In this document: one piece after another, positions 20,468 through 29,614 of the stretch
How positions within the stretch are numbered: the first letter of the stretch is position 1
Layout: every line of letters starts with the position of its first letter
Assembly: GCF_016887565.1 (NCBI RefSeq)
Contig: NZ_CP069396.1
Span: forward strand, 11,638,001 to 11,702,000
Reading direction: 5' to 3'
Source of the DNA: Archangium violaceum
GTDB taxonomy: Bacteria > Myxococcota > Myxococcia > Myxococcales > Myxococcaceae
DNA: 64,000 nt
Notes under the pieces: model-generated
Database searches by the model: none
Told to the model about the DNA's origin: nothing
What the model saw: the letters and a program-made list of their open reading frames with translations, nothing else
Program-made: the position numbers and the translations under genes

Positions 20468-20491
20468 GAGGCGCATCCGAGCGGGCGCCTC
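20468..20491. promoter_or_regulatory. Small dyad in the chemoreceptor/dikinase divergent promoter region
   Basis: GAGGCGC (20468-20474) pairs with GCGCCTC (20485-20491) across 10 bases, in the 176-bp gap between two divergent starts. A GTGAC/GTCAC dyad lies just upstream (about 20439-20457). Either could be an operator, but short GC dyads are common at this composition. Confidence 0.25.
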
Positions 20492-20526
20492 TTGCGCGTC
20501 CGATCGCCTGGAACCCAGCTTTCACC

Positions 20527-23319
20527 ATGCCCACTCGCGCCCGGAAGACTCCGCTCCGCAAGACCCGCCCTCGCGCGCCCTCTCGGCCCCGGCTCGCCCG
20601 CCCCCCTGCCCGTTCCCGCACAGCCTCTCGGGAGAAGTGGGTGTACCTCTTCGACGAGGGCCGAGGGGACATGAAGGACCTGCTCGGCGGCAAGGGGGCC
20701 AACCTGGCGGAGATGACCCGCATCGGGCTGCCCGTGCCCCCCGGCTTCATCGTGACCACCCGGGCGTGCAACGCCTTCCAGGCCGAGGGCAACCAATTCC
20801 CCGAGGGCCTGTGGGAGCAGGAGCTGGCGGCCCTGCGGACGTTGGAGAAAAGGATGGGCCGCACGCTCGGAGACCCGGGGAACGCGCTGCTCGTCTCCTG
20901 CCGCTCGGGCGCGAAGTTCTCCATGCCCGGGATGATGGACACGCTGCTCAACATCGGGCTGAACGACGAGGTCGCCGAGGGGCTCGTCGCCGAGACGGGG
21001 GATGCACGCTTCGTCTACGACGCCTACCGCCGGCTGGTGCAGATGTTCGGCACCGTCGTGCTCGGGTTGCCCCACGAGCCCTTCGAGCACGTGCTGGAGG
21101 AGTACCGGCGCCAGCGCGGCATCCAGAACGACGCGGCCCTGCCCGCCGAGGACCTGAAGGCCATCACCCAGGCCTTCCAGCGCATCGTGCGCGAGAAGTC
21201 CGGCCGCGACTTCCCGAAGGAGCCCCTCGAGCAGCTCCGGCTGGCCACCGAGGCGGTCTTCCGCAGTTGGAATGGCAAGCGCGCGGTGGACTACCGCAAC
21301 GCGGCCGGCATCGCGCATGACCTGGGCACGGCCGTCAACATCGTCACCATGGTGTTCGGCAACCGGGGCGAGGACTCGGGCACGGGCGTGGTGACGACGC
21401 GCAACGTGTCCACGGGCGAGCGGGAGATGGAGGGCGACTACCTGGCCAACGCCCAGGGAGAGGACGTGGTGTCGGGGACGCGCCCCACCCTGCGCATCGC
21501 CGCCCTGAAGGAGCAGCACCCGAAGCTCCACGCCCAGCTCGAGCGCATCTGCCAGAAGCTGGAGCGGCACTTCCGGGACGTGCAGGACGTCGAGTTCACC
21601 ATCGAGCGGGGCAAGCTGTGGATGCTGCAGACGCGGGACGCCAAGAGGACGGCGCAGGCCGCGGTGCGCATCGCGGTGGAGCTGGTCCGGGAGCGGCGCA
21701 TCACCCGGAAGGAGGCGGTCCTGCGGGTGAAGCCGGAGCAGGTGGACTTCTTCCTGCACCCGCGCTTCTCGTCCGCCGAGGTGAAGGCGGCCCGGGAGCG
21801 GGGGGATCTGCTCGCCACGGGGCTGAACGTCTCGCCCGGCGCCGCCAGCGGCGTGGTGGCCCTCGACGCCGACACCGCCGAGCGCTGGAGCAAGGAGGAG
21901 AAGAAGGCCGTCATCATGGTGCGGCCGGAGACGAAGCCGGACGACGTGCACGGCATGCTGGCGGCCCGGGGCATCCTCACCAGCCGGGGCGGGCGGACCA
22001 GCCACGCGGCGCTGGTGGCGCGGCAGTTCGGCAAGCCCGCGGTGGTGGGCGTCTCGGAGATGGAGGTGGACTGCGAGAAACGGCAGCTCACGGTGGCCGG
22101 GCGCGTGCTGCGCGAGGGGGACACCGTCTCCATCGACGGCACCACGGGCGAGGTCTTCGCGGGCCGGCTGGAGACGGTCATCCCGGACCTGTCGGACCCG
22201 CACCTGCTCGAGCTGCTGAAGTGGGCCGACGAGTTCCGCGAGCTGGGCGTGTACGCGAACGCGGACTACCCGCGCGACGCGAAGCTGGCGCGGGAGCTGG
22301 GCGCGGAGGGCATCGGGCTGTGCCGCACCGAGCACATGTTCTTCGAGACGGAGCGCCTGCCACGCGTGCAGCAGATGATCCTCGCCCGCACGGACGAGGA
22401 GCGCGCCGAGACCCTGGCGTGGCTGCTGCCCTTCCAGCGGGAGGACTTCCTCGGCCTGTTCCGGGCGATGGACGGCCTGCCCGTCACCATCCGGCTCATC
22501 GACCCGCCCCTGCACGAGTTCCTCCCCAACCATGACGAGCTGCTGCACGACGTCACGGAGCTGGAGACACGGCTGGAGTTGTTGAAGGACAAGCCCGAGG
22601 CGGCGGGACTGGAGGCCAGGCTCGTCCAGAAGCGCCGCCTGCTGGAGGCGGTGGAGTCGATGCGCGAGACCAACCCCATGCTGGGGCTGCGCGGGGTGCG
22701 GCTGGGCATCCACCTGCCGGCGCTCGTGCGCATGCAGGTGCGGGCCATCTTCGAGGCGGCCTGCCAGTGCACCCGGGAGGGCGTGCGCGTCTTCCCGAAG
22801 GTGATGATTCCGCTCATCGCGCACAGCAACGAGCTGCGGGTGGAGAAGGAGCTGCTCGAGGCCGAGGCCCGCGACGTGATGAAGGAGCAGGGCCTGGAGG
22901 TGGCGTACCAGTTCGGGACGATGATCGAGATCCCCCGGGCGGCGCTCACCGCGGACCAGATCGCCCAGGAAGCGGAGTTCTTCTCCTTCGGGACGAACGA
23001 CCTCACGCAGACGACGTACGGCATCTCGCGCGACGACGCGGAGACGGGCTTCCTGAGCGAGTACCTCCAGAAGCGCATCCTCCCGGAGAACCCCTTCGCC
23101 ACCTTGGACCAGCGGGGCGTGGGCGCGCTCATGGAGATGGGGGTGAAGCTCGGCCGGAAGACGCGGCCGAAGCTGGACGTGGGCATCTGCGGCGAGCACG
23201 GAGGGGACCCGAAGACGATCGCCTTCTGCCACCGCATCGGGCTCGACTACGTGTCCTGCTCGCCGTACCGCGTGCCCATCGCGCGGCTGGCCGCGGCCCA
23301 CGCGGCGCTCACGTCCTGA
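20527..23319 (+). CDS. ppdK: Pyruvate, phosphate dikinase
   Basis: PPDK interconverts ATP + pyruvate + phosphate with AMP + PEP + diphosphate. The 930-residue protein shows the N-terminal ATP-grasp domain (KDLLGGKGANLAEM near 55), the swivelling phosphohistidine domain with catalytic His493 in GGRTSHAAL, and the C-terminal TIM barrel with general-acid Cys888 in ICGEHGGDP. These assign PPDK rather than PEP synthase, as does the TGxGVxxTRNxxTG-type ATP-grasp motif (GTGVVTTRNVSTGE near 290). The first ~37 residues are an Arg/Pro-rich extension not usual in the family; an internal start is possible, but ATG 20527 is the first good candidate. It is divergent from the tandem chemoreceptor gene and probably monocistronic. 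Confidence 0.93.
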   Translation: MPTRARKTPLRKTRPRAPSRPRLARPPARSRTASREKWVYLFDEGRGDMKDLLGGKGANLAEMTRIGLPVPPGFIVTTRACNAFQAEGNQFPEGLWEQELAALRTLEKRMGRTLGDPGNALLVSCRSGAKFSMPGMMDTLLNIGLNDEVAEGLVAETGDARFVYDAYRRLVQMFGTVVLGLPHEPFEHVLEEYRRQRGIQNDAALPAEDLKAITQAFQRIVREKSGRDFPKEPLEQLRLATEAVFRSWNGKRAVDYRNAAGIAHDLGTAVNIVTMVFGNRGEDSGTGVVTTRNVSTGEREMEGDYLANAQGEDVVSGTRPTLRIAALKEQHPKLHAQLERICQKLERHFRDVQDVEFTIERGKLWMLQTRDAKRTAQAAVRIAVELVRERRITRKEAVLRVKPEQVDFFLHPRFSSAEVKAARERGDLLATGLNVSPGAASGVVALDADTAERWSKEEKKAVIMVRPETKPDDVHGMLAARGILTSRGGRTSHAALVARQFGKPAVVGVSEMEVDCEKRQLTVAGRVLREGDTVSIDGTTGEVFAGRLETVIPDLSDPHLLELLKWADEFRELGVYANADYPRDAKLARELGAEGIGLCRTEHMFFETERLPRVQQMILARTDEERAETLAWLLPFQREDFLGLFRAMDGLPVTIRLIDPPLHEFLPNHDELLHDVTELETRLELLKDKPEAAGLEARLVQKRRLLEAVESMRETNPMLGLRGVRLGIHLPALVRMQVRAIFEAACQCTREGVRVFPKVMIPLIAHSNELRVEKELLEAEARDVMKEQGLEVAYQFGTMIEIPRAALTADQIAQEAEFFSFGTNDLTQTTYGISRDDAETGFLSEYLQKRILPENPFATLDQRGVGALMEMGVKLGRKTRPKLDVGICGEHGGDPKTIAFCHRIGLDYVSCSPYRVPIARLAAAHAALTS

Positions 23320-23346
23320 GCCCTCCCCTCCCGGGCGCGCTCCGCG

Positions 23347-23375
23347 CGAACTGGTCCGACTGTCAGACCAGTTCG
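23347..23375. repeat. 10-bp perfect inverted repeat after ppdK
   Basis: CGAACTGGTC (23347-23356) and GACCAGTTCG (23366-23375) flank the 9-base spacer CGACTGTCA. The dyad starts 27 bases past the ppdK stop and lies 128 bases before the next start. No T-run follows. It may be a terminator hairpin, an operator for the downstream gene or a member of a dispersed palindromic family. Confidence 0.6.
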
Positions 23376-23502
23376 TGCAAACCGCGCCCGGCGGGTCCCC
23401 CTCTTCGCGAGGACGGCTGGCAACACCGGGCCTGAAATACGCGATAATGGGAGGACGCCTGTGAAATCCGGGCGGCGGCTCGACAGGGGAGGACGTGACG
23501 CC

Positions 23503-25206
23503 ATGGCGATCAATGGAACGAACCGGAAGTCCGAGGGCATCCAGCATCGGCAGCCCGCGGAGGCGAAGCCCGAGGCGAAGTCCGAGGTGAAGACCCAGGA
23601 CAGCACCCGGAACCAGGTCACCCCGGCACGAACGGAGACGCGGACCCCCCCACTCCACCAGGCGGACGCCTACGAGCCCACGACACGGGCCCAGCCCCAG
23701 GCCCTGTCCGCCCCGCGCACGGGTGCCCCCCAGCAGGTGGATCCGAACGGCCGGGCGGAGGAGGCACGCAACGGCACGGAGGCCGCCGCGCGCCTGCTCG
23801 AGCAGAACAACTACCCCACCGCGGAGTGGGAGAGCATCCGGGGGAGCGACTTCCTCCGGACGGTGGAGCAGCACAAGAACGACCCCGCCTTCCTCGCGGA
23901 CATGTACAAGGCACTCGGTCCGGCCAACACGGCCCGGATGCTGGAGAACGCGGGACGGGCCGCGGAGACGCGGGCGGACCTCGACGTGGCGGCTCGCAGC
24001 CTGGGGACCGCCTTCTCCTCGGGCCAGTTCTCCGTGGCCGAGCAGCGGATGTTCGGCGAGCAGGCGGCGCGAGACGTGAACACCGCGCTCACCGTCTCGC
24101 AGGTGCTGGGCTCCTCCGCCTCCGCGCCCGGCGCGGACGAGATGCGGCGCGGCTTCCTGGACGCCACCATGACGCCAGGCAAGGCCCTGGGCACCGGCCG
24201 TGACGCGGGCCTGTGGGCGCGCGCGGCCGGAGAGGCGATCGCCGGAGACAAGAGCGGGCGCTACCTGCATGAGTACGTGGGCCGCATGACGGAGGGCGAG
24301 CGCACGCGCTTCTTCGAGAATGGCATCAACCAGGGTCCGGCCTGGGGGCCGCGCTCCAGCGACATGCCCTTCAACGGCCTGGAGGACGTGATGCGCCAGG
24401 CCAGCGCCAAGGGCCTGCTGCCGGCGCGCATCGAGTCGCTTCGCGTGCCCAACGACGCCGAGCTGATCGACCGGCTCAACACCCTCCGGAGCGAGAAACT
24501 CACCCCGGAACAGGAAGCCCACATCCGAAACCTGTCGTCCCCGGAGGAGCGGCGGATGTTCCTCGCCACCGTGAAGCAGCTCGAGGCCGTGAAGGCGGGC
24601 TCACTCAGCCCCTCGCAGTACATGACGAACGTCATGCAGTCCGCGGCGGACATCGCCGGCAACGACGGGAAGAAGTTCGCCCACCTGGTGCACTTCGCCT
24701 TCAACGAGCCGGAGAACGCGGGCTACCACGAGACCGCCCGCAAGGCGCTCGGCGGAGGCAACATCCCGGCGGGTTCGCTCCTGGAGACGACCTTCAAGGA
24801 GCTGGACGGCGACCTCAACAACGCGGCTGGTGGGTTCAACCCGAACATCACCGACACCGCCTCGAGCAGCACCGTCACCCACCACTTCGCGGAGTTCCTG
24901 GCCGTCGGCAGCTCGACCCAGGGCATTCCCGCGGTGGGCAACGCGGCCGTCGAGCACATCGACGACAAGACCACCAACCCGGGTGACGTGCGCAGCGGCT
25001 ACTTCGGAGTGATGCTCGGCAACGCGCTGAAGGACGGGAAGGTCACCCCCCAGCAGGCGGTGGATCTGTACCGCTGGGCGTACACGAGCCAGCCGTCCAC
25101 GATGAAGCCGCCGCCCTGGGGCACCCAGGAGACGGGCGCGTATCTGGATCCGAGCAAGGACTACGACATCAACGCCTGGATGCGGATGTACGAGGCGGCG
25201 AAGTAA
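23503..25206 (+). CDS. Unrecognised 567-residue effector-like protein
   Basis: I do not recognise this protein. It begins with a disordered, Lys/Glu/Pro/Gln/Thr-rich tail of about 85 residues and no Sec signal. The rest is helical and Asn/Asp-rich, with several short repeats of acidic-loop character (NDPAFLADMYKALG, GNDGKKFAHLVHFAFN). The ATG at 23503 has GGGGAGGA about 9 bases upstream; the in-frame GTG at 23461 is less likely. The lipoprotein gene begins 12 bases after its stop and is probably in the same operon. Composition and the long disordered N-terminus resemble secreted or surface proteins without a classical signal, as does the 4406 protein, but no shared domain is visible. Confidence 0.65.
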   Translation: MAINGTNRKSEGIQHRQPAEAKPEAKSEVKTQDSTRNQVTPARTETRTPPLHQADAYEPTTRAQPQALSAPRTGAPQQVDPNGRAEEARNGTEAAARLLEQNNYPTAEWESIRGSDFLRTVEQHKNDPAFLADMYKALGPANTARMLENAGRAAETRADLDVAARSLGTAFSSGQFSVAEQRMFGEQAARDVNTALTVSQVLGSSASAPGADEMRRGFLDATMTPGKALGTGRDAGLWARAAGEAIAGDKSGRYLHEYVGRMTEGERTRFFENGINQGPAWGPRSSDMPFNGLEDVMRQASAKGLLPARIESLRVPNDAELIDRLNTLRSEKLTPEQEAHIRNLSSPEERRMFLATVKQLEAVKAGSLSPSQYMTNVMQSAADIAGNDGKKFAHLVHFAFNEPENAGYHETARKALGGGNIPAGSLLETTFKELDGDLNNAAGGFNPNITDTASSSTVTHHFAEFLAVGSSTQGIPAVGNAAVEHIDDKTTNPGDVRSGYFGVMLGNALKDGKVTPQQAVDLYRWAYTSQPSTMKPPPWGTQETGAYLDPSKDYDINAWMRMYEAAK

Positions 25207-25218
25207 TAATGCCACCTC

Positions 25219-26043
25219 ATGGCCTCGAACTCCGCCCGCTCCGCCCCGCGCCTGAAGTGGCTGCTCGCGCCGCTGGTGCTGCTCACGCTCACCGGCTGCT
25301 TCGACCTGCTCCAGGAGATCTGGATCCTCCCCGACGGCTCGGCGCGCGCGGTGTTCGACGTGTCCCTGCCGAAGTCGCTCCTCGACCTCGCGCGGGCCAA
25401 GGGGACGGATCCGCTCGAGCAGCTGCGCGCGGAGGTGCAGGCCACCGAGGCCGAGCTGAAGAAGGACCCGGATGTGACGAAGTTCGAGTTCCGGGAGTAC
25501 GAGCAGGCCGGGCAGCAGCACTTCGTGTATGACCTGACGGTGAAGGACGCCACCCGGCTGGGCGAGCTGCAGAAGCGGGCGATGGAGCACAGCGCCTCGG
25601 CGAAGCAGGGGAATGCGAACATCGCCTTCCGCATCGAGCGCCGTGGCTTCGGGGAGTACGTCTTCGTCCAGCGGCTCGGCGAGGACCAGGGCCAGTCCGG
25701 TACACCGGACAGCGCGAGGAAGCCCTCGAGGGACCCGGGCGAGGAGCTGGGAAAGTCACTGGCCCAGGCGCTGCTGGGCAACCACTTCCTCACCGTGCGT
25801 GTGCACGGGCCCCTCATCACCGAGACGAACGGCACGCTCGGCGAGAAGAAGGACACCGTGGAGTGGAAGTACGCCCTGGTGGACCTGGCGGACGAGCAGG
25901 CGAAGGGAACGGAGCTGCGCGCGGTGGTGCAGGCCGGACCTCCGCTGTGGCTGTGGCCGGTGGTGCTCGGGGTGCCGCTGCTGGTGCTGGGATTGGCCAT
26001 GATGGCCGCGGCCCGGCGGAAGCGGGCCCGGCACGGGGTGTAG
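25219..26043 (+). CDS. Membrane-anchored lipoprotein
   Basis: The 274-residue protein has a basic N-terminus, a hydrophobic stretch and the lipobox LTGC near residue 28, so lipid attachment at Cys is expected. The body (about 30-235) is charged with beta-rich segments (DVTKFEFREYE, HFVYDLTVKD, NIAFRIERRGFGEYVFVQRLG). A second hydrophobic helix (PPLWLWPVVLGVPLLVLGLAMM) with a basic tail ends the protein, so it is held at both ends. The layout recalls large LPXTG-free DUF-type lipoproteins with a C-terminal anchor; function is unknown. It follows the 567-residue gene by 12 bases. Confidence 0.75.
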   Translation: MASNSARSAPRLKWLLAPLVLLTLTGCFDLLQEIWILPDGSARAVFDVSLPKSLLDLARAKGTDPLEQLRAEVQATEAELKKDPDVTKFEFREYEQAGQQHFVYDLTVKDATRLGELQKRAMEHSASAKQGNANIAFRIERRGFGEYVFVQRLGEDQGQSGTPDSARKPSRDPGEELGKSLAQALLGNHFLTVRVHGPLITETNGTLGEKKDTVEWKYALVDLADEQAKGTELRAVVQAGPPLWLWPVVLGVPLLVLGLAMMAAARRKRARHGV

Positions 26044-26051
26044 ACGAGGGC

Positions 26052-27098
26052 TCAGCGGGAGAAGCCCACCGCGTCGATGGTGAAACGGGAGGGGCACTTG
26101 CTGCGGAAGTCCGGCGGGGCCCTCCTGACCATCTCGCCCAGGCTGGCGCCCGGCTCGATCTGGGCCGGCAGGGAGATGAGGACATCGGTCAATTTCCCTC
26201 CGGAGCAGCTCAATTGCAGCCGATCGCGAGCCTCGGGGCCCAGGCCGTTGTCCACCTGCTGCAGGAAGTCTTCCATCGAGACCTGCTTGCCCATGTTCGC
26301 GGCCATGTACTTGCTGATGCCCGCGCCGTTGAACTGGCGGACGAGATCCATGGCCACCTCGTAATACTGGTCCATGTCCCAGTCCACCTGGCAGGTGCCA
26401 TGCTTGAACCACTCGTGGCGCTCCAGGCAGGAAGCGGTGCCGGGCATCACCTGGCTCAACTGTTTGGCGACCTCTGGATTCAGCCCGAGGTCGGGGTAGT
26501 CGCAGAACTCGCGCGGCTTCCGCCTGTGCTCACAGTTGCCATAGTTGATGCCGCACGACTCCCGGTTGGGCCAGAGGCCGTGCAGGGTGAAGTTGCCCGC
26601 GGACTGGAAGGTGGCGGGGAAGTTGACGGCGCACTCCTTCTTGCTGCGGTGGCTCTCGCAGAAGGCCGGCTGCCAGCTGAGAGCCAGCTTGAAGCTGTCC
26701 TGCAGTCCGGCGGTGCTGCAGAGGGAAGGGTCGTCCGGATCAATGGGGGTCTCGGGCTCCGGCTGACCGTCGTCCACGGGCGTCGCCGCGCTCACCGACT
26801 GCCTTCCGCAGTTGGCCTCCACCCACCGCTCCGGGGGATTGGCATCCTCCACACGCACCCGGATCCAATCGGGCTGATTGGGACGGTTCACCTCCAGGAT
26901 GACATAGGCATCGCCGGGCTCGAGGTGCGCCTTGTCCGGGTTGCTCTTCTTCTTCTTCGAGACGAAGGCCTCGCAATCCCTCTCCGCATGCAGGGTGCCG
27001 CTGGTGGGAACACTCGCCCAGGCGGCAGGCCCGAGACAGAAGAGCACGCTGGCCATCACGAGTGCGGAGGTAGACCGATTGTGCGGTTCCATGGTCAT
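26052..27098 (-). CDS. Secreted ribonuclease T2 with N-terminal extension
   Basis: RNase T2 enzymes cleave single-stranded RNA through 2',3'-cyclic phosphates. Both conserved active-site segments are present: CAS I FTLHGLWPN (His173) and CAS II ERHEWFKHGTC (His228, Glu229, His233). A signal peptide spans about 1-27 (VMASVLFCLGPAAWA) and many Cys in the catalytic domain suit an extracytoplasmic enzyme. Between signal and catalytic domain lies a ~75-residue SH3-like or beta-rich region (GDAYVILEVNRPNQPDWIRVRVEDANPPERWVEA in outline) and a Pro/Asp linker. ATG 27098 was chosen over ATG 27092 because GGAG lies 6-9 bases upstream. It is 93 bases downstream of the ABC importer genes on the same strand. 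Predatory or nutritional RNA degradation is inferred. Confidence 0.9.
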   Translation of the reverse strand: MTMEPHNRSTSALVMASVLFCLGPAAWASVPTSGTLHAERDCEAFVSKKKKSNPDKAHLEPGDAYVILEVNRPNQPDWIRVRVEDANPPERWVEANCGRQSVSAATPVDDGQPEPETPIDPDDPSLCSTAGLQDSFKLALSWQPAFCESHRSKKECAVNFPATFQSAGNFTLHGLWPNRESCGINYGNCEHRRKPREFCDYPDLGLNPEVAKQLSQVMPGTASCLERHEWFKHGTCQVDWDMDQYYEVAMDLVRQFNGAGISKYMAANMGKQVSMEDFLQQVDNGLGPEARDRLQLSCSGGKLTDVLISLPAQIEPGASLGEMVRRAPPDFRSKCPSRFTIDAVGFSR

Positions 27099-27191
27099 CG
27101 CTTCTCCGTTGCTGTGGGAGGCGAGCAAGGTATGCCTTTCCCACCTTCACTTCGCGGAGCGACGATGCCGCGAGTCTCACGCCGCACAATC

Positions 27192-28676
27192 CTAGAGTCG
27201 AAGTCCGCGCGGAACCACGAGCCGTGAAACAAACTCGAACAAGCCATTGACCAGCAGGGCGAGCCCCGCCGCCGGCACCGCGCCCTGGAGGATGAGATGA
27301 ATGTCATCCAATCGAATGCCGGTGAGGATGGGCTGCCCGTACCCCCCGGCGCCGATGAGGGCCCCCAGTGTCGCGGTGCCCACGTTGATGACGGCGGACG
27401 TCTGGATGCCCGCGAGGATGGAGGGCGCGGCCATGGGCAGCTCCACCAGGCGCAGCCGCGCGCCGGATGGCAGGCCGAGCGCCTCGGCGGACTCGCGCAC
27501 CTCGGGTGGAATGCCGGAGAGCCCCGCCGCGGTGTTCCGGATGATGGGCAGCAGGCTGTAGAGGAACAGCGCCACGATGGCTGGCCGCGAGCCGATGCCC
27601 AGCAGCGGAATCATGAACACGAGCAGCGCCAACGACGGCACCGTCTGGATGATGCCGGCCAGCGCGAGCACGCCCTGCCCCAGCCTCGGCCGCCTCGCCA
27701 CCAGCACGCCCAGGGGCACCGCCACCACGATCGCCGCGAGCAGGGACAGGCCCACGAGGAACAGGTGCTCGCGCGTATGCCGCCACAGGCTCGCGCTCCA
27801 CCCCTCCCCTCGCACCGTCACCACCAGCCCCAGCTCGCGCTCCAGGAACGTGGCGGCCACCTGCCGCTCGGGGACGCGCTGGAGCTTCGCCCGCGCGTTC
27901 AGCTCCACCATCTCCCGCTCGGAGATGCGGCCCTCCAACCGCCCGAACGCGGCCACCACCTCGGGGGCGCGCCCCGCCAGGTCGGCGCGGAAGACGAGCA
28001 CGGCGTCGTACGCGGGGAAGTGCTTCAGGTCATCCTCCAGGACGCGCAGGCCGTAGTACTGGATCTCCGCGTCGGTGGAGTACAGGTCCGTCACCTGGAT
28101 GGCGCCGCTCTCCAGACCCCGGTAGGCCAGGTCATGGTCGAGCCCGCGCACGTCCCGCTGGGGCAGCGCGTAGCGCGAGCGCAGGGAGGGCCAGCCATCG
28201 CCCCGGTCCATGAACTCGTTGCTGAAACCGAAGCGCAGCTCCGGGTGCTCGCGCAGGTCGGAGAGGGTCCGGATGCCCAGACGCTCGGCCTCGGCCTCCT
28301 TCATGCCGAGCGCATAGGTGTCATTGAAGCCCAGGGGCGCGCTCATGCGCAGGCCCTCGGCGGCGAGCGCCTGGCGCAGGGCCTCGTCATCGGGCAGCGG
28401 GCGGCCGGCGAAGATCTCCTGGCGCAGGGTGCCGGTGTACTCGGGATAGACGTCGATCTCCCCCCGGCGCAGGGCCTGCCAGAGCACCTGGGTGCCACCG
28501 AGCTCTCGCCGGTGCTCGGCCCTCGCGCCGGTGCTCCGGGCGAGCTGCGTCACCATGTCCCCGAGGATGACGGACTCGGTGAACTTCTTGGAGCCCACGC
28601 GCACGGGAGGCTCCTCCGACGACGCGCCGGAGCACGCGACGAGCACCAGGAACAGGCTGGCGGCGAGGGCCCTCAT
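27192..28676 (-). CDS. Quaternary-amine ABC importer, substrate-binding/permease fusion
   Basis: The 494-residue protein joins a substrate-binding domain and an OpuCB/ProW-type permease. Residues 1-15 form a lipoprotein signal (LVLVAC). The binding domain (about 25-275) has the OpuC/EgtU hallmark GSKKFTES and DVYPEYTGT. The permease (about 290-490) has six or so helices and the EAA-loop pattern PPEVRESAEALGLPSGARLRLVELP in outline. Glycine betaine, choline or ergothioneine are possible ligands; the aromatic cage cannot be assigned. The binding domain lies before the permease, the reverse of the EgtU-type order. Its start overlaps the stop of the ATPase gene by 4 bases, so the two form one operon. 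Confidence 0.87.
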   Translation of the reverse strand: MRALAASLFLVLVACSGASSEEPPVRVGSKKFTESVILGDMVTQLARSTGARAEHRRELGGTQVLWQALRRGEIDVYPEYTGTLRQEIFAGRPLPDDEALRQALAAEGLRMSAPLGFNDTYALGMKEAEAERLGIRTLSDLREHPELRFGFSNEFMDRGDGWPSLRSRYALPQRDVRGLDHDLAYRGLESGAIQVTDLYSTDAEIQYYGLRVLEDDLKHFPAYDAVLVFRADLAGRAPEVVAAFGRLEGRISEREMVELNARAKLQRVPERQVAATFLERELGLVVTVRGEGWSASLWRHTREHLFLVGLSLLAAIVVAVPLGVLVARRPRLGQGVLALAGIIQTVPSLALLVFMIPLLGIGSRPAIVALFLYSLLPIIRNTAAGLSGIPPEVRESAEALGLPSGARLRLVELPMAAPSILAGIQTSAVINVGTATLGALIGAGGYGQPILTGIRLDDIHLILQGAVPAAGLALLVNGLFEFVSRLVVPRGLRL

Positions 28677-29416
28677 TCGTGGTGGCCCCCGAAGGGCAGG
28701 CGCTGGGCCTGGAAGAAACGGGTGACGAAGGGGTCGGCGGGAGCGCGCTCCAAGTCCGCGAGCGGGCCCTGCTGGACGATACGGCCCTCGCGCATCAGCA
28801 CCACGTGGTCGCCGAGGAAGGCCCCCTCCCCCAGGTCATGGGTGACGAGCACCACCGTCTTGCCGAGCCGGGCGAAGATGTCTCGCAGGTCGCCCTGGAG
28901 ATCGTAACGGATCATCGGGTCGAGCGCGCCGAGCGGCTCGTCGAGCAGGAGCACGTCCGGGTCGAGCAGCAGGGCGCGCATGAGGCTGACGCGCTGGCGC
29001 TGACCACCGGAGAGCTGGCCGGGGTAGCGGTCGAGGGCGTCCGGTGGAAAACGGGTGAGCTCGACGAGCTCGTGCAGCCGTGCGCGGATGCGCTCCCCGG
29101 GCCACTTCAGGTAGCGCGCCATGAGGGTGGTGTTGCCCTCGGCGGTGAGGTGCGGGAAGAGGCCGCCTCCCTGGAGCGCGTAGCCGATGCGCTGGCGCAC
29201 GGCGAGCAGGTCCTCGTCACGCAGGGGCTGGCCCCGGAAGAGGACGCGGCCCGTGTCGGGCCGGAGCAGACCATTCATCAAGCGCAGCACGGTGGACTTG
29301 CCACAACCGCTCGGCCCGAGGAGCACGGTCGTGCGCCCCGCGGGTACACGTAGGTCGAGCGGGTACAGCGCCTGCGTGTCGCCGAAGCGTCTGGACACCT
29401 GTTCGAGCTCGAACAC
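28673..29416 (-). CDS. Quaternary-amine ABC importer, ATP-binding subunit
   Basis: The 247-residue ATPase drives the fused binding-protein/permease encoded just downstream. Walker A is GPSGCGKS near 35, the signature LSGGQRQR near 132, Walker B LLLDEP near 155 and the H-loop Val-Thr-His near 188. It is of the ProV/OpuCA type without a C-terminal CBS pair. The start was set at GTG 29416 because GGAGGAGGG lies directly upstream at a good distance. The in-frame ATG at 29458 would add 14 residues that do not fit the family. ATP-ase and permease genes overlap by 4 bases (ATGA). A 198-bp gap with possible divergent promoters separates it from the lectin-like gene. Confidence 0.9.
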   Translation of the reverse strand: MFELEQVSRRFGDTQALYPLDLRVPAGRTTVLLGPSGCGKSTVLRLMNGLLRPDTGRVLFRGQPLRDEDLLAVRQRIGYALQGGGLFPHLTAEGNTTLMARYLKWPGERIRARLHELVELTRFPPDALDRYPGQLSGGQRQRVSLMRALLLDPDVLLLDEPLGALDPMIRYDLQGDLRDIFARLGKTVVLVTHDLGEGAFLGDHVVLMREGRIVQQGPLADLERAPADPFVTRFFQAQRLPFGGHHE

Positions 29417-29614
29417 GCAGCACCCTCCTCCATCCGTGCGGACCGGACTCCGCGTCATACCGCGCCCCCCGCCATCTCGGGACAGCCAACGGTCGTGTTC
29501 TGTTAATCGCGCTCGACGTGTCTCCAATGCCTCCCTTGTCTGGCCTGGACGCGCTCTCCACCTTCGCGTCGGTCCGTCCTCGCGGACTGGTGGTCCCCCG
29601 GAGGTAGAGACGTC

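Noticed and set aside
20290-24522. 1410-codon minus-strand frame opposite ppdK
   Set aside because: Mirror frame of ppdK and the next gene; low-complexity His/Leu/Arg-rich translation.
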